From NCBI GenBank assembly GCA_018267545.1, contig JAFDYG010000496.1:1-64000 (forward strand): a DNA stretch of 64,000 nt, given 5' to 3'. Below are positions 32,859-41,428 of this stretch, in pieces (within the stretch, counting starts at the first letter, position 1; each line of letters starts with the position of its first letter). The position numbers and the translations under genes were made by a program. The DNA comes from Bacteroidota bacterium (lineage in GTDB: Bacteria; Bacteroidota; Bacteroidia; Chitinophagales; Chitinophagaceae). The notes under the pieces are model-generated. The model was not told the DNA's origin. It did no database searches and was given only the letters and a program-made list of their open reading frames with translations.

Positions 32859-34031
32859 ATGAAAGCAGCAGTCATTCACGGTGCCCATAAAGTCACCTGC
32901 GATACAGTCGACGATCCCAAAATACAAACCGACCGCGACATCATTCTCAAAGTCACCGCCACAGCCATCTGCGGCTCCGATCTCCACATATACTCCGGCG
33001 CATTACCCCAAAAAAGACCCATGGTCCTGGGCCACGAGTTCATGGGAATAGTGGAGGAAACCGGCCCTTCGATAAAGAACCTGCGCCGCGGCGACCGCGT
33101 CGTAGTCCCCTTTCCCATCGCCTGCGGACAATGTTTCTTCTGCAATCACGACCTCCCCGGACACTGCGAACACAGCAACCCGGAGAAGTACGGACCCGAA
33201 GGCGGTCTGATGGACCAAAAGGGAGGGGCGCTCTTCGGATACACCGACCTTTACGGCGGATACGACGGCGGACAATCTCAATACGTTCGTGTCCCGTACG
33301 CCGACTACGGCCCCCGTAAAGTACCCGACAATCTAACCGACGAACAAGTACTTTTCCTGACCGATATCTTCCCAACCGGCTACACCGGCATCGACTGGGG
33401 CGATGTCCAGGGCGGCGAAACCGTCGCCATCTTCGGCGCCGGCCCCGTCGGAATCATGGCGGCCAAAAGTGCCTGGCTACGTGGAGCCTCCCGCGTCTTC
33501 ATCATCGACACGCTCCCCTACCGCCTCGACAAAGCCCGCAACGCCGCAAACGCCGAACCACTCCTCTGGGACGACGACGGCCCAAAAAACGTCATCGAAC
33601 AAATCCGCGCCGCCACCAACAACCGCGGCGCCGACCTCTGCGTCGACGCCGTCGGCTTCGAACCCAAACGTTCCCTCGCCGACAAGGCCAAAGCCGTCAT
33701 CAACCTCGAAAAAGGCTCCATAAAAGTCCTCGAAGCCTGCATGAGCGCCGTCCGCCGCGGCGGCACCGTTTCCGTCCTCGGCGTCTACGGCACCACCTTC
33801 GACAACTTCCCCCTCGGACAGTTCTTCGACAAAGGCATCATCCTCAAAGGAGGCCAGGCCCCCGCCCACAAACACATTGACAAGCTCCTGAGTTACGTCA
33901 ACGAAGGCAAGGTAAAACTCGACGACATCATCACCCACCGGCTCCCCCTGACCGAAATATCCCATGCATTCGATATCTTCTCCAAACGCGAAGACAACTG
34001 CGTCAAGATCGTCCTCGATCCCTGGAGATAA
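32859..34031 (+). CDS. zinc-dependent alcohol dehydrogenase (formaldehyde-dehydrogenase-like)
   Basis: A 390-residue MDR enzyme. Catalytic zinc ligands are in 'CGSDLH' and 'GHEFMG', and the structural zinc cluster is in 'CGQCFFCNHDLPGHC'. NAD-binding 'AIFGAGPVGIMAAKSAWLRG' follows. Length and the 'DAVGFEPKR' insertion fit the glutathione-independent formaldehyde dehydrogenase branch. It is co-transcribed with the SDR at 32057 and ends at a strong bidirectional terminator. Confidence 0.92.
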   Translation: MKAAVIHGAHKVTCDTVDDPKIQTDRDIILKVTATAICGSDLHIYSGALPQKRPMVLGHEFMGIVEETGPSIKNLRRGDRVVVPFPIACGQCFFCNHDLPGHCEHSNPEKYGPEGGLMDQKGGALFGYTDLYGGYDGGQSQYVRVPYADYGPRKVPDNLTDEQVLFLTDIFPTGYTGIDWGDVQGGETVAIFGAGPVGIMAAKSAWLRGASRVFIIDTLPYRLDKARNAANAEPLLWDDDGPKNVIEQIRAATNNRGADLCVDAVGFEPKRSLADKAKAVINLEKGSIKVLEACMSAVRRGGTVSVLGVYGTTFDNFPLGQFFDKGIILKGGQAPAHKHIDKLLSYVNEGKVKLDDIITHRLPLTEISHAFDIFSKREDNCVKIVLDPWR

Positions 34032-34059
34032 AAAAGGGTGGCTTGCGCCACCCCTTTTT
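34032..34059. terminator. bidirectional terminator between the alcohol dehydrogenase and TPP enzyme genes
   Basis: GGGTGGC and GCCACCC form a 7-bp stem with a TTGC loop, flanked by A5 and T5. It serves the two convergent genes ending at 34031 and 34058. Confidence 0.9.
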
Positions 34060-35836
34060 AAATCTTTATCTTCTCCGGAGCCTGCGGATTCTCATCCGGA
34101 TCCACATCCACCTCCACAACTACAGGCCCCGCATGCGCAAACGCCTCCCTGATCGTAGCCTCCAGCCTTCGCGGGTCCTTACAATAGAAGCCCGCCGCCC
34201 CGCACGCTTCCGCAATCTTCGCAAACTGGATAGGCTGCAATGCAATCCCATAATCCAGATTTCCCATTTCCTCCTGCTCGAACTTATCCATCGCCAAAGA
34301 ATTATTCTTGAACACAACCACCTTCACCGGCAGCCCATACATCACCGCCGTAGCCATTTCACCCATCAGCATCGTAAAGCTCCCATCCCCCACCATCGCC
34401 ACACACTGCCTCCCGGGAAACGCCACCTGCGCCGCCAGCGCATAAGGCAGCCCCGGAGCCATGCTCGCCAGGTTTCCGCACACAGCGAGTTTCTGCCCCG
34501 TCCTCACCTGCCAGTGCCGCGCCGTAAATACCGTATGCGCACCCGTATCTATCGCCACCACCGCATCCTCGTTCAACAGCCTTCCCACCGTAGCCGCCAG
34601 ATACTGCGGCTTAATCGGCGTAGCACTCCCATTCTCCAGTTTCGCCAGCACACCCCGCCAGTCCTTCATCCGCTGCTGAGCTAGCTGTAAAAACCCCTGA
34701 TCTGCACGTTCCTGTACCATCGGAATCAACGCCTGCAGCGTAGACCGCACGTCTCCATGCAGTCCCAGCGTGATCGGATACCGAAGCCCGATACGACGCG
34801 GGTCTCTGTCTATTTGTATAGCCACCGCATTTTTCGGATAATATTCCAGGTGCGGCATATTGCTCCCCAAAATCAGCAGCAGATCACACTCTTCCATCAT
34901 CTGCTTCGAAGGAAGCGTACCCAGGTGCCCCGTCCCGCCAGTAGTATAAGGCGAATCATCAGGAAGAACCGCCTTCCCCAACAATGCCTTCGCTACAGGA
35001 GCTCCCAGCTTCCGGGCCAGACTCTCTACTTCCTTCTCGGCCCCCAAACATCCCCTCCCAGCCAAAATCACAATCTTCGAATGCTCCCGTAAAAGTTTGG
35101 CCGCCACATCCAGCTCTTCCCCTCCCGGTACTTCCAGCCGCGGCTGGAATGCCGACGACCCCGTCAGATTGCCATGCTTCTTCGAAGGCTTATCTTCCCC
35201 CAATTGTTTCATCTGCGTGTCCGTAGCCACCGTTATATGAGCCACACCCGGCTCCGCCAAAGCCGCCCGGCAGGCCAGATCGACCACCGTCAGCGCATTC
35301 AGCGGACCCGTAATATCCTGATTATAAACCGCAAGGTCCTGCAGCATCTTCACCGTATTTACCTCCTGCGTAAACTGCGTCCCCAGCAGATCGTGATTGA
35401 TAATCCCCGTAATAGCCAGCACCGCCGCCCCCTCCATCGCCGCATCATACAGCCCGTTCATCAGGTGCACGGCGCCCGGTCCCGTAGTCGCCAGACATAC
35501 GCCCAGCTTCCCCGTATATTTCGCATAGCCGCTGGCCATAAACGCCGCCGACTCCTCGTGCCGAACCGTAATATATTTGATCTTATCCTTCTTCTTCCGC
35601 AGCGCCTCGACCAGCGGATTAACTCCGTCTCCCGTAAGCCCAAACACCTGCTGCACATTCCAGGCAATCAACTTGTCCACAATGATATCTGCCGTCGTAT
35701 CCGTCGAAGCGGCCGAAGCCGTCGACTGCACATTCTTTGCCGTAAAATCGGTCGTCAGCGTTTGATCCACCAACGGAATTGCTCCTGCAGCCATAGAAAA
35801 ATTTTTTAGGAATGATCGCCTTGAGAAAGTAGTCAT
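34058..35836 (-). CDS. thiamine-diphosphate enzyme (pyruvate oxidase/acetolactate synthase type) with Tat signal
   Basis: A 592-residue TPP enzyme. The N-terminal domain has the catalytic Glu in 'VRHEESAAFMASGYAK', the middle domain has 'LGSNMPHLEYYP', and the C-terminal domain has the ThDP-magnesium motif 'MVGDGSFTMLMGE..FKNNS'. The order fits the PoxB/acetolactate-synthase group. The first 30 residues read as a twin-arginine signal ('FSRRSFLKNFSMAAGAIPLV'), which is unexpected for this class. The ATG at 35836 is chosen as it starts that signal. It follows the DUF1275 gene on the same strand with a 64-base gap. Confidence 0.9.
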   Translation of the reverse strand: MTTFSRRSFLKNFSMAAGAIPLVDQTLTTDFTAKNVQSTASAASTDTTADIIVDKLIAWNVQQVFGLTGDGVNPLVEALRKKKDKIKYITVRHEESAAFMASGYAKYTGKLGVCLATTGPGAVHLMNGLYDAAMEGAAVLAITGIINHDLLGTQFTQEVNTVKMLQDLAVYNQDITGPLNALTVVDLACRAALAEPGVAHITVATDTQMKQLGEDKPSKKHGNLTGSSAFQPRLEVPGGEELDVAAKLLREHSKIVILAGRGCLGAEKEVESLARKLGAPVAKALLGKAVLPDDSPYTTGGTGHLGTLPSKQMMEECDLLLILGSNMPHLEYYPKNAVAIQIDRDPRRIGLRYPITLGLHGDVRSTLQALIPMVQERADQGFLQLAQQRMKDWRGVLAKLENGSATPIKPQYLAATVGRLLNEDAVVAIDTGAHTVFTARHWQVRTGQKLAVCGNLASMAPGLPYALAAQVAFPGRQCVAMVGDGSFTMLMGEMATAVMYGLPVKVVVFKNNSLAMDKFEQEEMGNLDYGIALQPIQFAKIAEACGAAGFYCKDPRRLEATIREAFAHAGPVVVEVDVDPDENPQAPEKIKI

Positions 35837-35900
35837 TATCAAAACGCCGCAAAAGCCAGACCATGCAAGGCCCGCCAAACCACAGTTACCCACTCTCATC

Positions 35901-36560
35901 CTACTCTACCCTCTCCCTCCAGGGCCACGCCAGCAGCATAACTCCTGGAATCATTATTCCCGTGAGCCCAATCCATTTCGCCGTCACCCCTCCGATAAAA
36001 CAACCAGCCAAAAAGCCCCCCACGATCAACGCATCTGTCCCCAAACCCTTTCCCCTCCCGCCCGATACAAAAGCCAGTAGATTCAACGCCATCTGCGTAA
36101 CATTCCCCGTCATCGTCGTCGTCGTCCCATGCACCTCCTTACTATACAACCTCCCAAACGTATTTTGCAGCCCCATCGCAAAGACCACGATCAACGCATT
36201 CATAAAATCCACGTCCTCCGACCTGAGCCTCACCACCTCCATCAACACTGCCACCAATCCCGCTATCACCAATAACGCCCCCTCAATCCGAACGATCGTA
36301 AACCGGGCCTTCGAAAAACCCGCAACCCATCCCCCAAAAAAAATCGCAAAAAAGAACACCGGAAACGTCACCAATCTGACCCAGGTAGCCGCATCCACCC
36401 TCGTAATGATATCATAGACAAAAACGATAAAATTCCCGGTGACATGTGCAGAAAATAGCTTATCCACCGATACAAAAGTAGCCGCATCACAAAAACCCGC
36501 CGTCAGCACCAACAGCAGGGTATTATAACTTATAGAACGCTTCGGGGTCATAACAGGCAA
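35901..36560 (-). CDS. DUF1275 (YoaK) family membrane protein
   Basis: A 219-residue inner-membrane protein with about six helices and family marks 'LTAGFCDAATFVSVDKLFSA', 'HVTGNFIVF' and 'MGLQNTFGRLYSKEVHGTTT'. YoaK-type proteins have no agreed function. It is divergent from the DUF4833 gene across only 17 bases. A second DUF1275 gene is at 60116. Confidence 0.88.
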   Translation of the reverse strand: MPVMTPKRSISYNTLLLVLTAGFCDAATFVSVDKLFSAHVTGNFIVFVYDIITRVDAATWVRLVTFPVFFFAIFFGGWVAGFSKARFTIVRIEGALLVIAGLVAVLMEVVRLRSEDVDFMNALIVVFAMGLQNTFGRLYSKEVHGTTTTMTGNVTQMALNLLAFVSGGRGKGLGTDALIVGGFLAGCFIGGVTAKWIGLTGIMIPGVMLLAWPWRERVE

Positions 36561-36565
36561 ATATA

Positions 36566-36573
36566 TAACTTTG
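36566..36573 (+). promoter_or_regulatory. -7 element TAACTTTG of the DUF4833 gene
   Basis: It fully matches TAnnTTTG but ends only 4 bases before the ATG at 36578, so the transcript would have almost no leader. No clear -33 element is seen. Confidence 0.5.
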
Positions 36574-36577
36574 CGTC

Positions 36578-37129
36578 ATGCACGAATATCATTCAGCCAG
36601 CAAATGCCTGCTGCTTTGCCTTCTGACAGCAGCTACAAACCTTTGCTACGCACAGCAGCAGGATCCCGTGTTTCCCATCCCGGAAAAAACACCCAATCAG
36701 CTCTTCTATCTCCAACGCACTCCAAACGCCAATACCGTCATCTACGAGCTAAATCTCACCAACGGACAATTAAATGAAAAAGAGCCCATTCACATTTTCT
36801 GGATCCGCTATGGAGAACGAGGCCAGCGGGAAGAATTAAGCTCCATCCAACGAAAATTTGCCTACGGCATCACCACCACAAGACTCTCCCCCGACTCCAT
36901 CCGCGTCCAGTTTCTCGCCGATAAAAAAGCCATCATGTACCTGAAAAAAGACAACAACGGCAGCTACCACGTCTACGTCACGATCAACGGGAAATCCGCC
37001 ATCCTATACAAAATATTCCTGCACATCAACGGCGGCTCCTTCTGGCACCCCAATATCGAATATGCCGAACTGTTCGGAACCGACACCGAAACCGGCGCCC
37101 AGATCTCCGAAAAAAAACCAGTAAACTAA
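36578..37129 (+). CDS. DUF4833 secreted protein
   Basis: A 183-residue protein with a signal peptide ('LLLCLLTAATNLCYAQQQ') and a beta-rich domain of the DUF4833 type ('NQLFYLQRTPNANTVIYELN', 'PIHIFWIRYGERGQREELS', 'YHVYVTINGKSAILYKIFLH'). The function is unknown. It is followed 7 bases later by an AraC regulator gene on the same strand. Confidence 0.83.
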   Translation: MHEYHSASKCLLLCLLTAATNLCYAQQQDPVFPIPEKTPNQLFYLQRTPNANTVIYELNLTNGQLNEKEPIHIFWIRYGERGQREELSSIQRKFAYGITTTRLSPDSIRVQFLADKKAIMYLKKDNNGSYHVYVTINGKSAILYKIFLHINGGSFWHPNIEYAELFGTDTETGAQISEKKPVN

Positions 37130-37136
37130 TTCCGCA

Positions 37137-37910
37137 ATGACCCTAACCTCCCTCCCGATCAACATCCCCCACCGTGACAACAACTATCTCTTCATCCTTC
37201 AAAAGAAAGGAAAATCCCGTCTGATGCTCGACTTCCGAAAAGTAGAGCTAAAAGGCCCCTCCGTCTACTTTATCCTCCCCGGACAGGTCCACCACCTGCT
37301 CCCCTCCGACACCTCCCCCATCACGCTCTCCGCCGACCCCGCCTTCGTCCAGGACACTTACAAAAACATCCTCGACCAGCACCTGCTCATGCACAATCCC
37401 GCAAAAATCGATATCCAAAAACTAAAAACACTCTCACACTGCATCACCTTCTTCTCCGAATCCATCAACCATCATACCTCACCCCCCTGCCAGCAGCACA
37501 TCACCCGCGGCCTCCTCGACGCCATCCTCGGCCTCATCACCCAGGAATACGCCCAGCCCCTGTCCAAAAACACAAAAAAAGAAAACCGCTCCACCATCAT
37601 CACCCGGCAATTTAAAAGACTCCTCTTCGATCACTACAAAGAGCTCAAAAAACCATCCGACTACGCAAGCCTCCTGAAAATTTCCACCCCCTATCTCAAC
37701 GAAGCCGTTAAAGCCTACAGCGGCTTTACCGTCACCTACTGGATCCAAAAGATGCTCCTCACCGAAGCCAAACGCCTCCTCTACTATACCGACTTGTCTA
37801 TAAAAGAAATCGCCTTCGGGCTCGGCTACGACGACCACGCCTACTTCTCCCGGCTCTTCACCCAGCTCGAACGACTCTCCCCCCTAGCCTACCGGAAGAA
37901 ACACCGCTAA
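37137..37910 (+). CDS. AraC-family transcriptional regulator
   Basis: A 257-residue regulator. The N-terminal domain is short and cupin-like ('VYFILPGQVHHLLP'). The C-terminal helix-turn-helix pair is clear ('YASLLKISTPYLNEAVKAYS', 'LSIKEIAFGLGYDDHAYFSR', 'LSPLAYRKKH'). It is co-transcribed with the DUF4833 gene. It lies 81 bases before an alpha/beta hydrolase gene that may be under its control. Confidence 0.9.
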   Translation: MTLTSLPINIPHRDNNYLFILQKKGKSRLMLDFRKVELKGPSVYFILPGQVHHLLPSDTSPITLSADPAFVQDTYKNILDQHLLMHNPAKIDIQKLKTLSHCITFFSESINHHTSPPCQQHITRGLLDAILGLITQEYAQPLSKNTKKENRSTIITRQFKRLLFDHYKELKKPSDYASLLKISTPYLNEAVKAYSGFTVTYWIQKMLLTEAKRLLYYTDLSIKEIAFGLGYDDHAYFSRLFTQLERLSPLAYRKKHR

Positions 37911-37991
37911 AAATCCAAACCTTCCTTCGATCCCGACATTGTCTTCTGCAGCTTCATAACCTTTCTTTGCCGTCAACAAAAGCAATAATCT

Positions 37992-38696
37992 ATGGCAACG
38001 AATGCACAACCCATTAAGAATGTAGTATTAGTACATGGAGCCTTCGCCGATGGCTCCGGATGGAAAGCACTTTATAACATCCTCTCCAAAGCAGGCTACA
38101 ACGTAACCATCGTTCAAAACCCGCTCACCTCCCTCGAAGACGACGTCACTGCAACCCACCTGCTGCTCGACAAACAGGACGGCCCCGTGGTCCTGGTCGG
38201 ACACTCCTGGGGCGGCGCCGTGATCACCCAGGCCGGCAACCATCCCAAAGTCGCCGCCCTCGTATACGTCGCAGCCTTCCAACCCGGCGAAGGAGAATCA
38301 GCCTTCCACTGGTTCCAGTCCGCACCGCCCGCCCCCGAAAACGGCGTCCTCCCTCCCGACGAGAAAGGTATCGTATACTATGACAAGGCAAAATATCACG
38401 CCGGCTTCTGCGGCGACCTACCCAAAGAAGAAGCCGACTTCATGTACGCCTCGCACGGCTCCTTCTACGCCAAATGCTTTATCACGAATATCACAAAAGC
38501 TGCCTGGCACGACCGTCCCACCTACGGTGTCATTGCAACCGAGGACAAAAGCATCAACCCCGACATCCAGCGCACCATGTACAAACGTTCCAACACAAAG
38601 ACCATTGAAGTAACAGGCAGCCACTGCGTCTTCATGTCCCAACCCGAAGCCGTCTCCAAAGTTGTCATCAAAGCCTCCCAGGAAGCAGCGAAGTAA
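37992..38696 (+). CDS. alpha/beta hydrolase (salicylate-esterase-like)
   Basis: A 234-residue hydrolase with oxyanion 'LVHGAFADGSGW', nucleophile Ser in 'LVGHSWGGAVI' and a C-terminal His in 'GSHCVFMSQPEAV'. This is the short 'AFADGSGW' group of bacterial alpha/beta hydrolases, related to plant methylesterases. There is no signal peptide. The substrate is unknown. A terminator follows at 38720. Confidence 0.9.
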   Translation: MATNAQPIKNVVLVHGAFADGSGWKALYNILSKAGYNVTIVQNPLTSLEDDVTATHLLLDKQDGPVVLVGHSWGGAVITQAGNHPKVAALVYVAAFQPGEGESAFHWFQSAPPAPENGVLPPDEKGIVYYDKAKYHAGFCGDLPKEEADFMYASHGSFYAKCFITNITKAAWHDRPTYGVIATEDKSINPDIQRTMYKRSNTKTIEVTGSHCVFMSQPEAVSKVVIKASQEAAK

Positions 38697-38719
38697 CAAT
38701 CGACCCTACATGCAAAAAG

Positions 38720-38750
38720 AAAGGCGCAATCCCCACGGAACGCGCCTTTT
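38720..38750 (+). terminator. terminator of the alpha/beta hydrolase gene
   Basis: AAAGGCGC and GCGCCTTT form an 8-bp stem around a 14-base loop, followed by TTATATTG. Confidence 0.75.
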
Positions 38751-38877
38751 ATATTGCCACGGTTTGAAATTTTGAGGAAAAACCGCTACAGCACAGCCTT
38801 TCGACCGAAGCAAAAAGCCCATGGCACACTTTTACCATACAAGTTTCAAAACTTATTTACCTATAAAATTTTATTGT

Positions 38878-39534
38878 ATGCCAAAGACTAATACAGCAAC
38901 AAGACGTTCTACCAGCAAAACTTCACAAGCTGCCGCCAAAACTTCTAAAACTGGCCGGTCGGCAAAAACATCCAAAGCATCCCAATCTTCCAAAGCCTCC
39001 TCGAAACCCCGGGCAAATACCCCGGTACAAGACTCCAAACTCAGAGAATTCTTCCTGGATGAGCTGAAGGACATCTATTGGGCCGAACAAAAGCTCGTAA
39101 AAACACTTCCCAAACTCCAAAAGGCAGCTTCCTCAGAAGAACTGAAGACCGCCTTCGAAAGTCACCTGGAAGAAACAAAAACCCACGTTCAACGCCTCGA
39201 ACAAGCCTTCAAAATCCTCGGCGAAAAAGCCGTAGCCAAGAAATGCGACGCCATGCAAGGAATTACCGAAGAAGGCAGCTCCGTCATCGAAGACACCGAC
39301 GAAGGAACAGCCACCCGGGACGTAGCACTTGTCATGGCCGGCCAGAAAGCCGAACACTACGAAATCGCCACATACGGAGGTCTGATCCAGATCGCCACCA
39401 CTCTCGGAGAAGACGACCTGGCCGAGCTTCTCAAAGAAACACTGGAAGAAGAAAAGAATGCCGATCAGAAGCTCACCGAAATCGCAGAAGGCGGCATCAA
39501 CTACCAGGCTTCCGAAGAATCCGAAGAGGACTAG
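38878..39534 (+). CDS. YciF-like DUF892 ferritin-fold protein with basic N-terminal tail
   Basis: A 218-residue protein. Residues 1-50 are Lys/Ser/Ala/Thr-rich and disordered ('KTSKTGRSAKTSKASQSSKA'). Residues 53-205 are the DUF892 four-helix domain ('LREFFLDELKDIYWAEQKLV', 'HLEETKTHVQRLEQAFKILG', 'AGQKAEHYEIATYGGLIQIA', 'LKETLEEEKNADQKLTEIA') with Glu/His residues expected to bind a di-metal centre. The Mn catalase gene follows, which matches the yciGFE-katN stress module of enterobacteria. The tail suggests DNA association, as in some Dps proteins (inference). Confidence 0.9.
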   Translation: MPKTNTATRRSTSKTSQAAAKTSKTGRSAKTSKASQSSKASSKPRANTPVQDSKLREFFLDELKDIYWAEQKLVKTLPKLQKAASSEELKTAFESHLEETKTHVQRLEQAFKILGEKAVAKKCDAMQGITEEGSSVIEDTDEGTATRDVALVMAGQKAEHYEIATYGGLIQIATTLGEDDLAELLKETLEEEKNADQKLTEIAEGGINYQASEESEED

Positions 39535-39560
39535 TAGTTTTCATCTATAACCATACTCCA

Positions 39561-39592
39561 GGGGGGCTCGAAAGAGCCCCTTATTATTTTTA
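39561..39592 (+). terminator. terminator of the DUF892 gene
   Basis: GGGGCTC and GAGCCCC pair perfectly around a GAAA tetraloop, followed by TTATTATTTTT. The Mn catalase therefore has its own promoter or depends on read-through. Confidence 0.92.
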
Positions 39593-39682
39593 CCCAATAC
39601 AACCGCACGCACCTCACTGACCCGTGGTATAATTTTTTCTGCATTGACAAGCCTCCCTTTCTTAACCTTCAAATTATTTGTT

Positions 39683-40696
39683 ATGTTCTATCACGTTAAA
39701 GACCTTCAGTTCAACGCGAGGGTATCCAAACCCGATCCGAAATTCGCGACCCTTCTTCTCGAACAGTTCGGCGGCGCCAACGGCGAGCTTGCAGCAGCCC
39801 TTCGCTACTTCGGCCAGGCCTTCGGTGCAAAGAACCCCTATCCCGATAAATATGATCTTCTCATGGATATCGCCACAGAAGAATTCAGCCATCTCGAAAT
39901 CGTCGGAGCAACCATCCAGATGCTCCTGACCGGTATCAACGGTGATCTCAAAAATGCCGCCGACAATTCCGAAATTATGAAGCTCCTCAACGGTAAAGCG
40001 GCAAAAGAAGATGTCATCCACCAGGGCATGGTCGCTCCCCAGTTCTTTGTCTGTAGCGCCGGCACCCCAGCCTACACCAATTCCCAGGGCGTTCCCTGGA
40101 CAGCCGCCTACATCAACGGAGACGCCCAGGGCGACCTTACCTCCGACCTTCGAAGCAACGTCGGAGCAGAAACCCGTGCCAAAATGGTGTATGAATACCT
40201 TCTCCAGTTTACCGACGACCCATACGTCAAGGAAACCCTCCGCTTCCTCATGACCCGCGAAGTAGCCCACTTCCAGATGTTCGAGGCCGCACTCGAAACC
40301 ATCAAGCCAAACTTTCCGCCCGGCGTGCTCCAAAGCGAACCACGCTTCAGTAATGTCTACTTCAACATGTCCAGCGGCAATGACTTCACCGGACCATGGA
40401 ACGAAGGCACGACCACCCGCCTCGGCGAAACCATCCAGTTCATCGAAAACCCGATCGAATACGTCCTGGAGACAAACGGGCTTCTCAACCACGAAGCTTC
40501 TGGCACAGATCGGACCGAAGAAGCGGTCGGAAAGGTCGACCGCCAGATGAGCAAGCTGAAAATGGAAGAAGTCAACAGTTCCATCCCCGAAGGCGTAATG
40601 CAATGGAACACACCTCTCCCCGACGAATCAAACCCCGAAGCCGAAAGAAAAACGACCAATGGAGCGACCAAAAGAAGAAAAGCCGCAAAAAAATAA
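39683..40696 (+). CDS. manganese catalase
   Basis: A 337-residue non-haem catalase that dismutates hydrogen peroxide. The di-manganese ligands are visible in order: Glu in 'GGANGELAAALRYF', Glu and His in 'EEFSHLEIVGATI', and Glu and His in 'REVAHFQMFEAAL'. The C-terminus ends in a short basic tail ('ATKRRKAAKK'). It relates to KatN, and the DUF892 neighbour fits that module. The ATG at 39683 gives the family start (MFYHVKDLQ). The last 38 bases overlap the start of the DsbA-like gene. Confidence 0.95.
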   Translation: MFYHVKDLQFNARVSKPDPKFATLLLEQFGGANGELAAALRYFGQAFGAKNPYPDKYDLLMDIATEEFSHLEIVGATIQMLLTGINGDLKNAADNSEIMKLLNGKAAKEDVIHQGMVAPQFFVCSAGTPAYTNSQGVPWTAAYINGDAQGDLTSDLRSNVGAETRAKMVYEYLLQFTDDPYVKETLRFLMTREVAHFQMFEAALETIKPNFPPGVLQSEPRFSNVYFNMSSGNDFTGPWNEGTTTRLGETIQFIENPIEYVLETNGLLNHEASGTDRTEEAVGKVDRQMSKLKMEEVNSSIPEGVMQWNTPLPDESNPEAERKTTNGATKRRKAAKK

Positions 40697-41345
40697 TTCC
40701 GGGAAACAAACAGCCGCGGACGGTATAGAAATCATCTACTATACCGATCCGCTTTGCTGCTGGAGCTGGGCCATGGAACCACAATGGCTGCGTTTCCTGC
40801 AGGAACTCGGCCCCTCTTTGACCGTGACCTATAAAATGGGAGGGCTGCTGCCTTCCTGGAAGAATTTCAACGACTCCGTCACCTCCATCCGCAAACCCAT
40901 CCACATGGGCCCGGAATGGATGCACGCCAAACACGTCTCCGGCGTCGACATCGACAACCAGATCTGGATAACCGATCCACCCGCATCTTCCTTTCCCGCC
41001 TGCATAGCCGTCAAATCGGCCGGCCTTCAGTCGGCTGAGCTCGGCGCAGCCTATCTCTATCTCGCCCGCAAGGCCGTCATGCAGGATGGCGTCAATATCG
41101 CCCGCACCGAAGCTCTCATATCCCTCGCCAATACGTTATCCAAAGAACATCCTTCCTTCGACGTCCCAGCCTTTCGCAATAACCTCCTCACCCGCGGCCT
41201 CGAAGCCTTCAAGACCGACTGGCAGCAGACTAAATTCCTCGGCATCACCCGCTTCCCTACCCTTATCTTCAAAATTCCCGGCCGCACCCCCATCCGCCTG
41301 ACCGGTTACCAGTCATATGAAACGCTGATTGCAACTATCAAATAG
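40659..41345 (+). CDS. DsbA-family protein with CCWS active site
   Basis: A 228-residue thioredoxin-fold protein of the FrnE/SpxH-like DsbA group. The active-site motif reads 'DPLCCWSWAMEP': the first Cys of CxxC is kept, but the second is Ser. The cis-Pro loop is 'ITRFPTLIF'. No signal peptide is present, so it is cytosolic. It overlaps the Mn catalase stop by 38 bases and is probably co-expressed, suggesting a role in oxidative stress. The same CCWS variant seems common in Bacteroidota (recalled, not checked). Confidence 0.88.
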   Translation: MERPKEEKPQKNNSGKQTAADGIEIIYYTDPLCCWSWAMEPQWLRFLQELGPSLTVTYKMGGLLPSWKNFNDSVTSIRKPIHMGPEWMHAKHVSGVDIDNQIWITDPPASSFPACIAVKSAGLQSAELGAAYLYLARKAVMQDGVNIARTEALISLANTLSKEHPSFDVPAFRNNLLTRGLEAFKTDWQQTKFLGITRFPTLIFKIPGRTPIRLTGYQSYETLIATIK

Positions 41346-41351
41346 ACAATA

Positions 41352-41394
41352 AAGCAAATCATCCGTACAATGATTTGCTTCGTTATTATTTTTC
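41352..41394 (+). terminator. terminator of the DsbA-like gene
   Basis: AAGCAAATCAT and ATGATTTGCTT form a perfect 11-bp stem around a 7-base loop, followed by a T-rich run. Confidence 0.9.
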
Positions 41395-41402
41395 ACCCTG
41401 CC

Positions 41403-41410
41403 TATCTTTG
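41403..41410 (+). promoter_or_regulatory. -7 element TATCTTTG of the TehA-like gene
   Basis: It fully matches TAnnTTTG and lies 18 bases before the ATG at 41429, directly after the upstream terminator. Confidence 0.6.
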
Positions 41411-41428
41411 CCCCAAGAAAACCAACAT

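Noticed and set aside
38878..39534. Dps-type ferritin call for the basic-tailed protein
   Set aside because: The helices match DUF892/YciF rather than the Dps metal-site pattern; only the tail is Dps-like.
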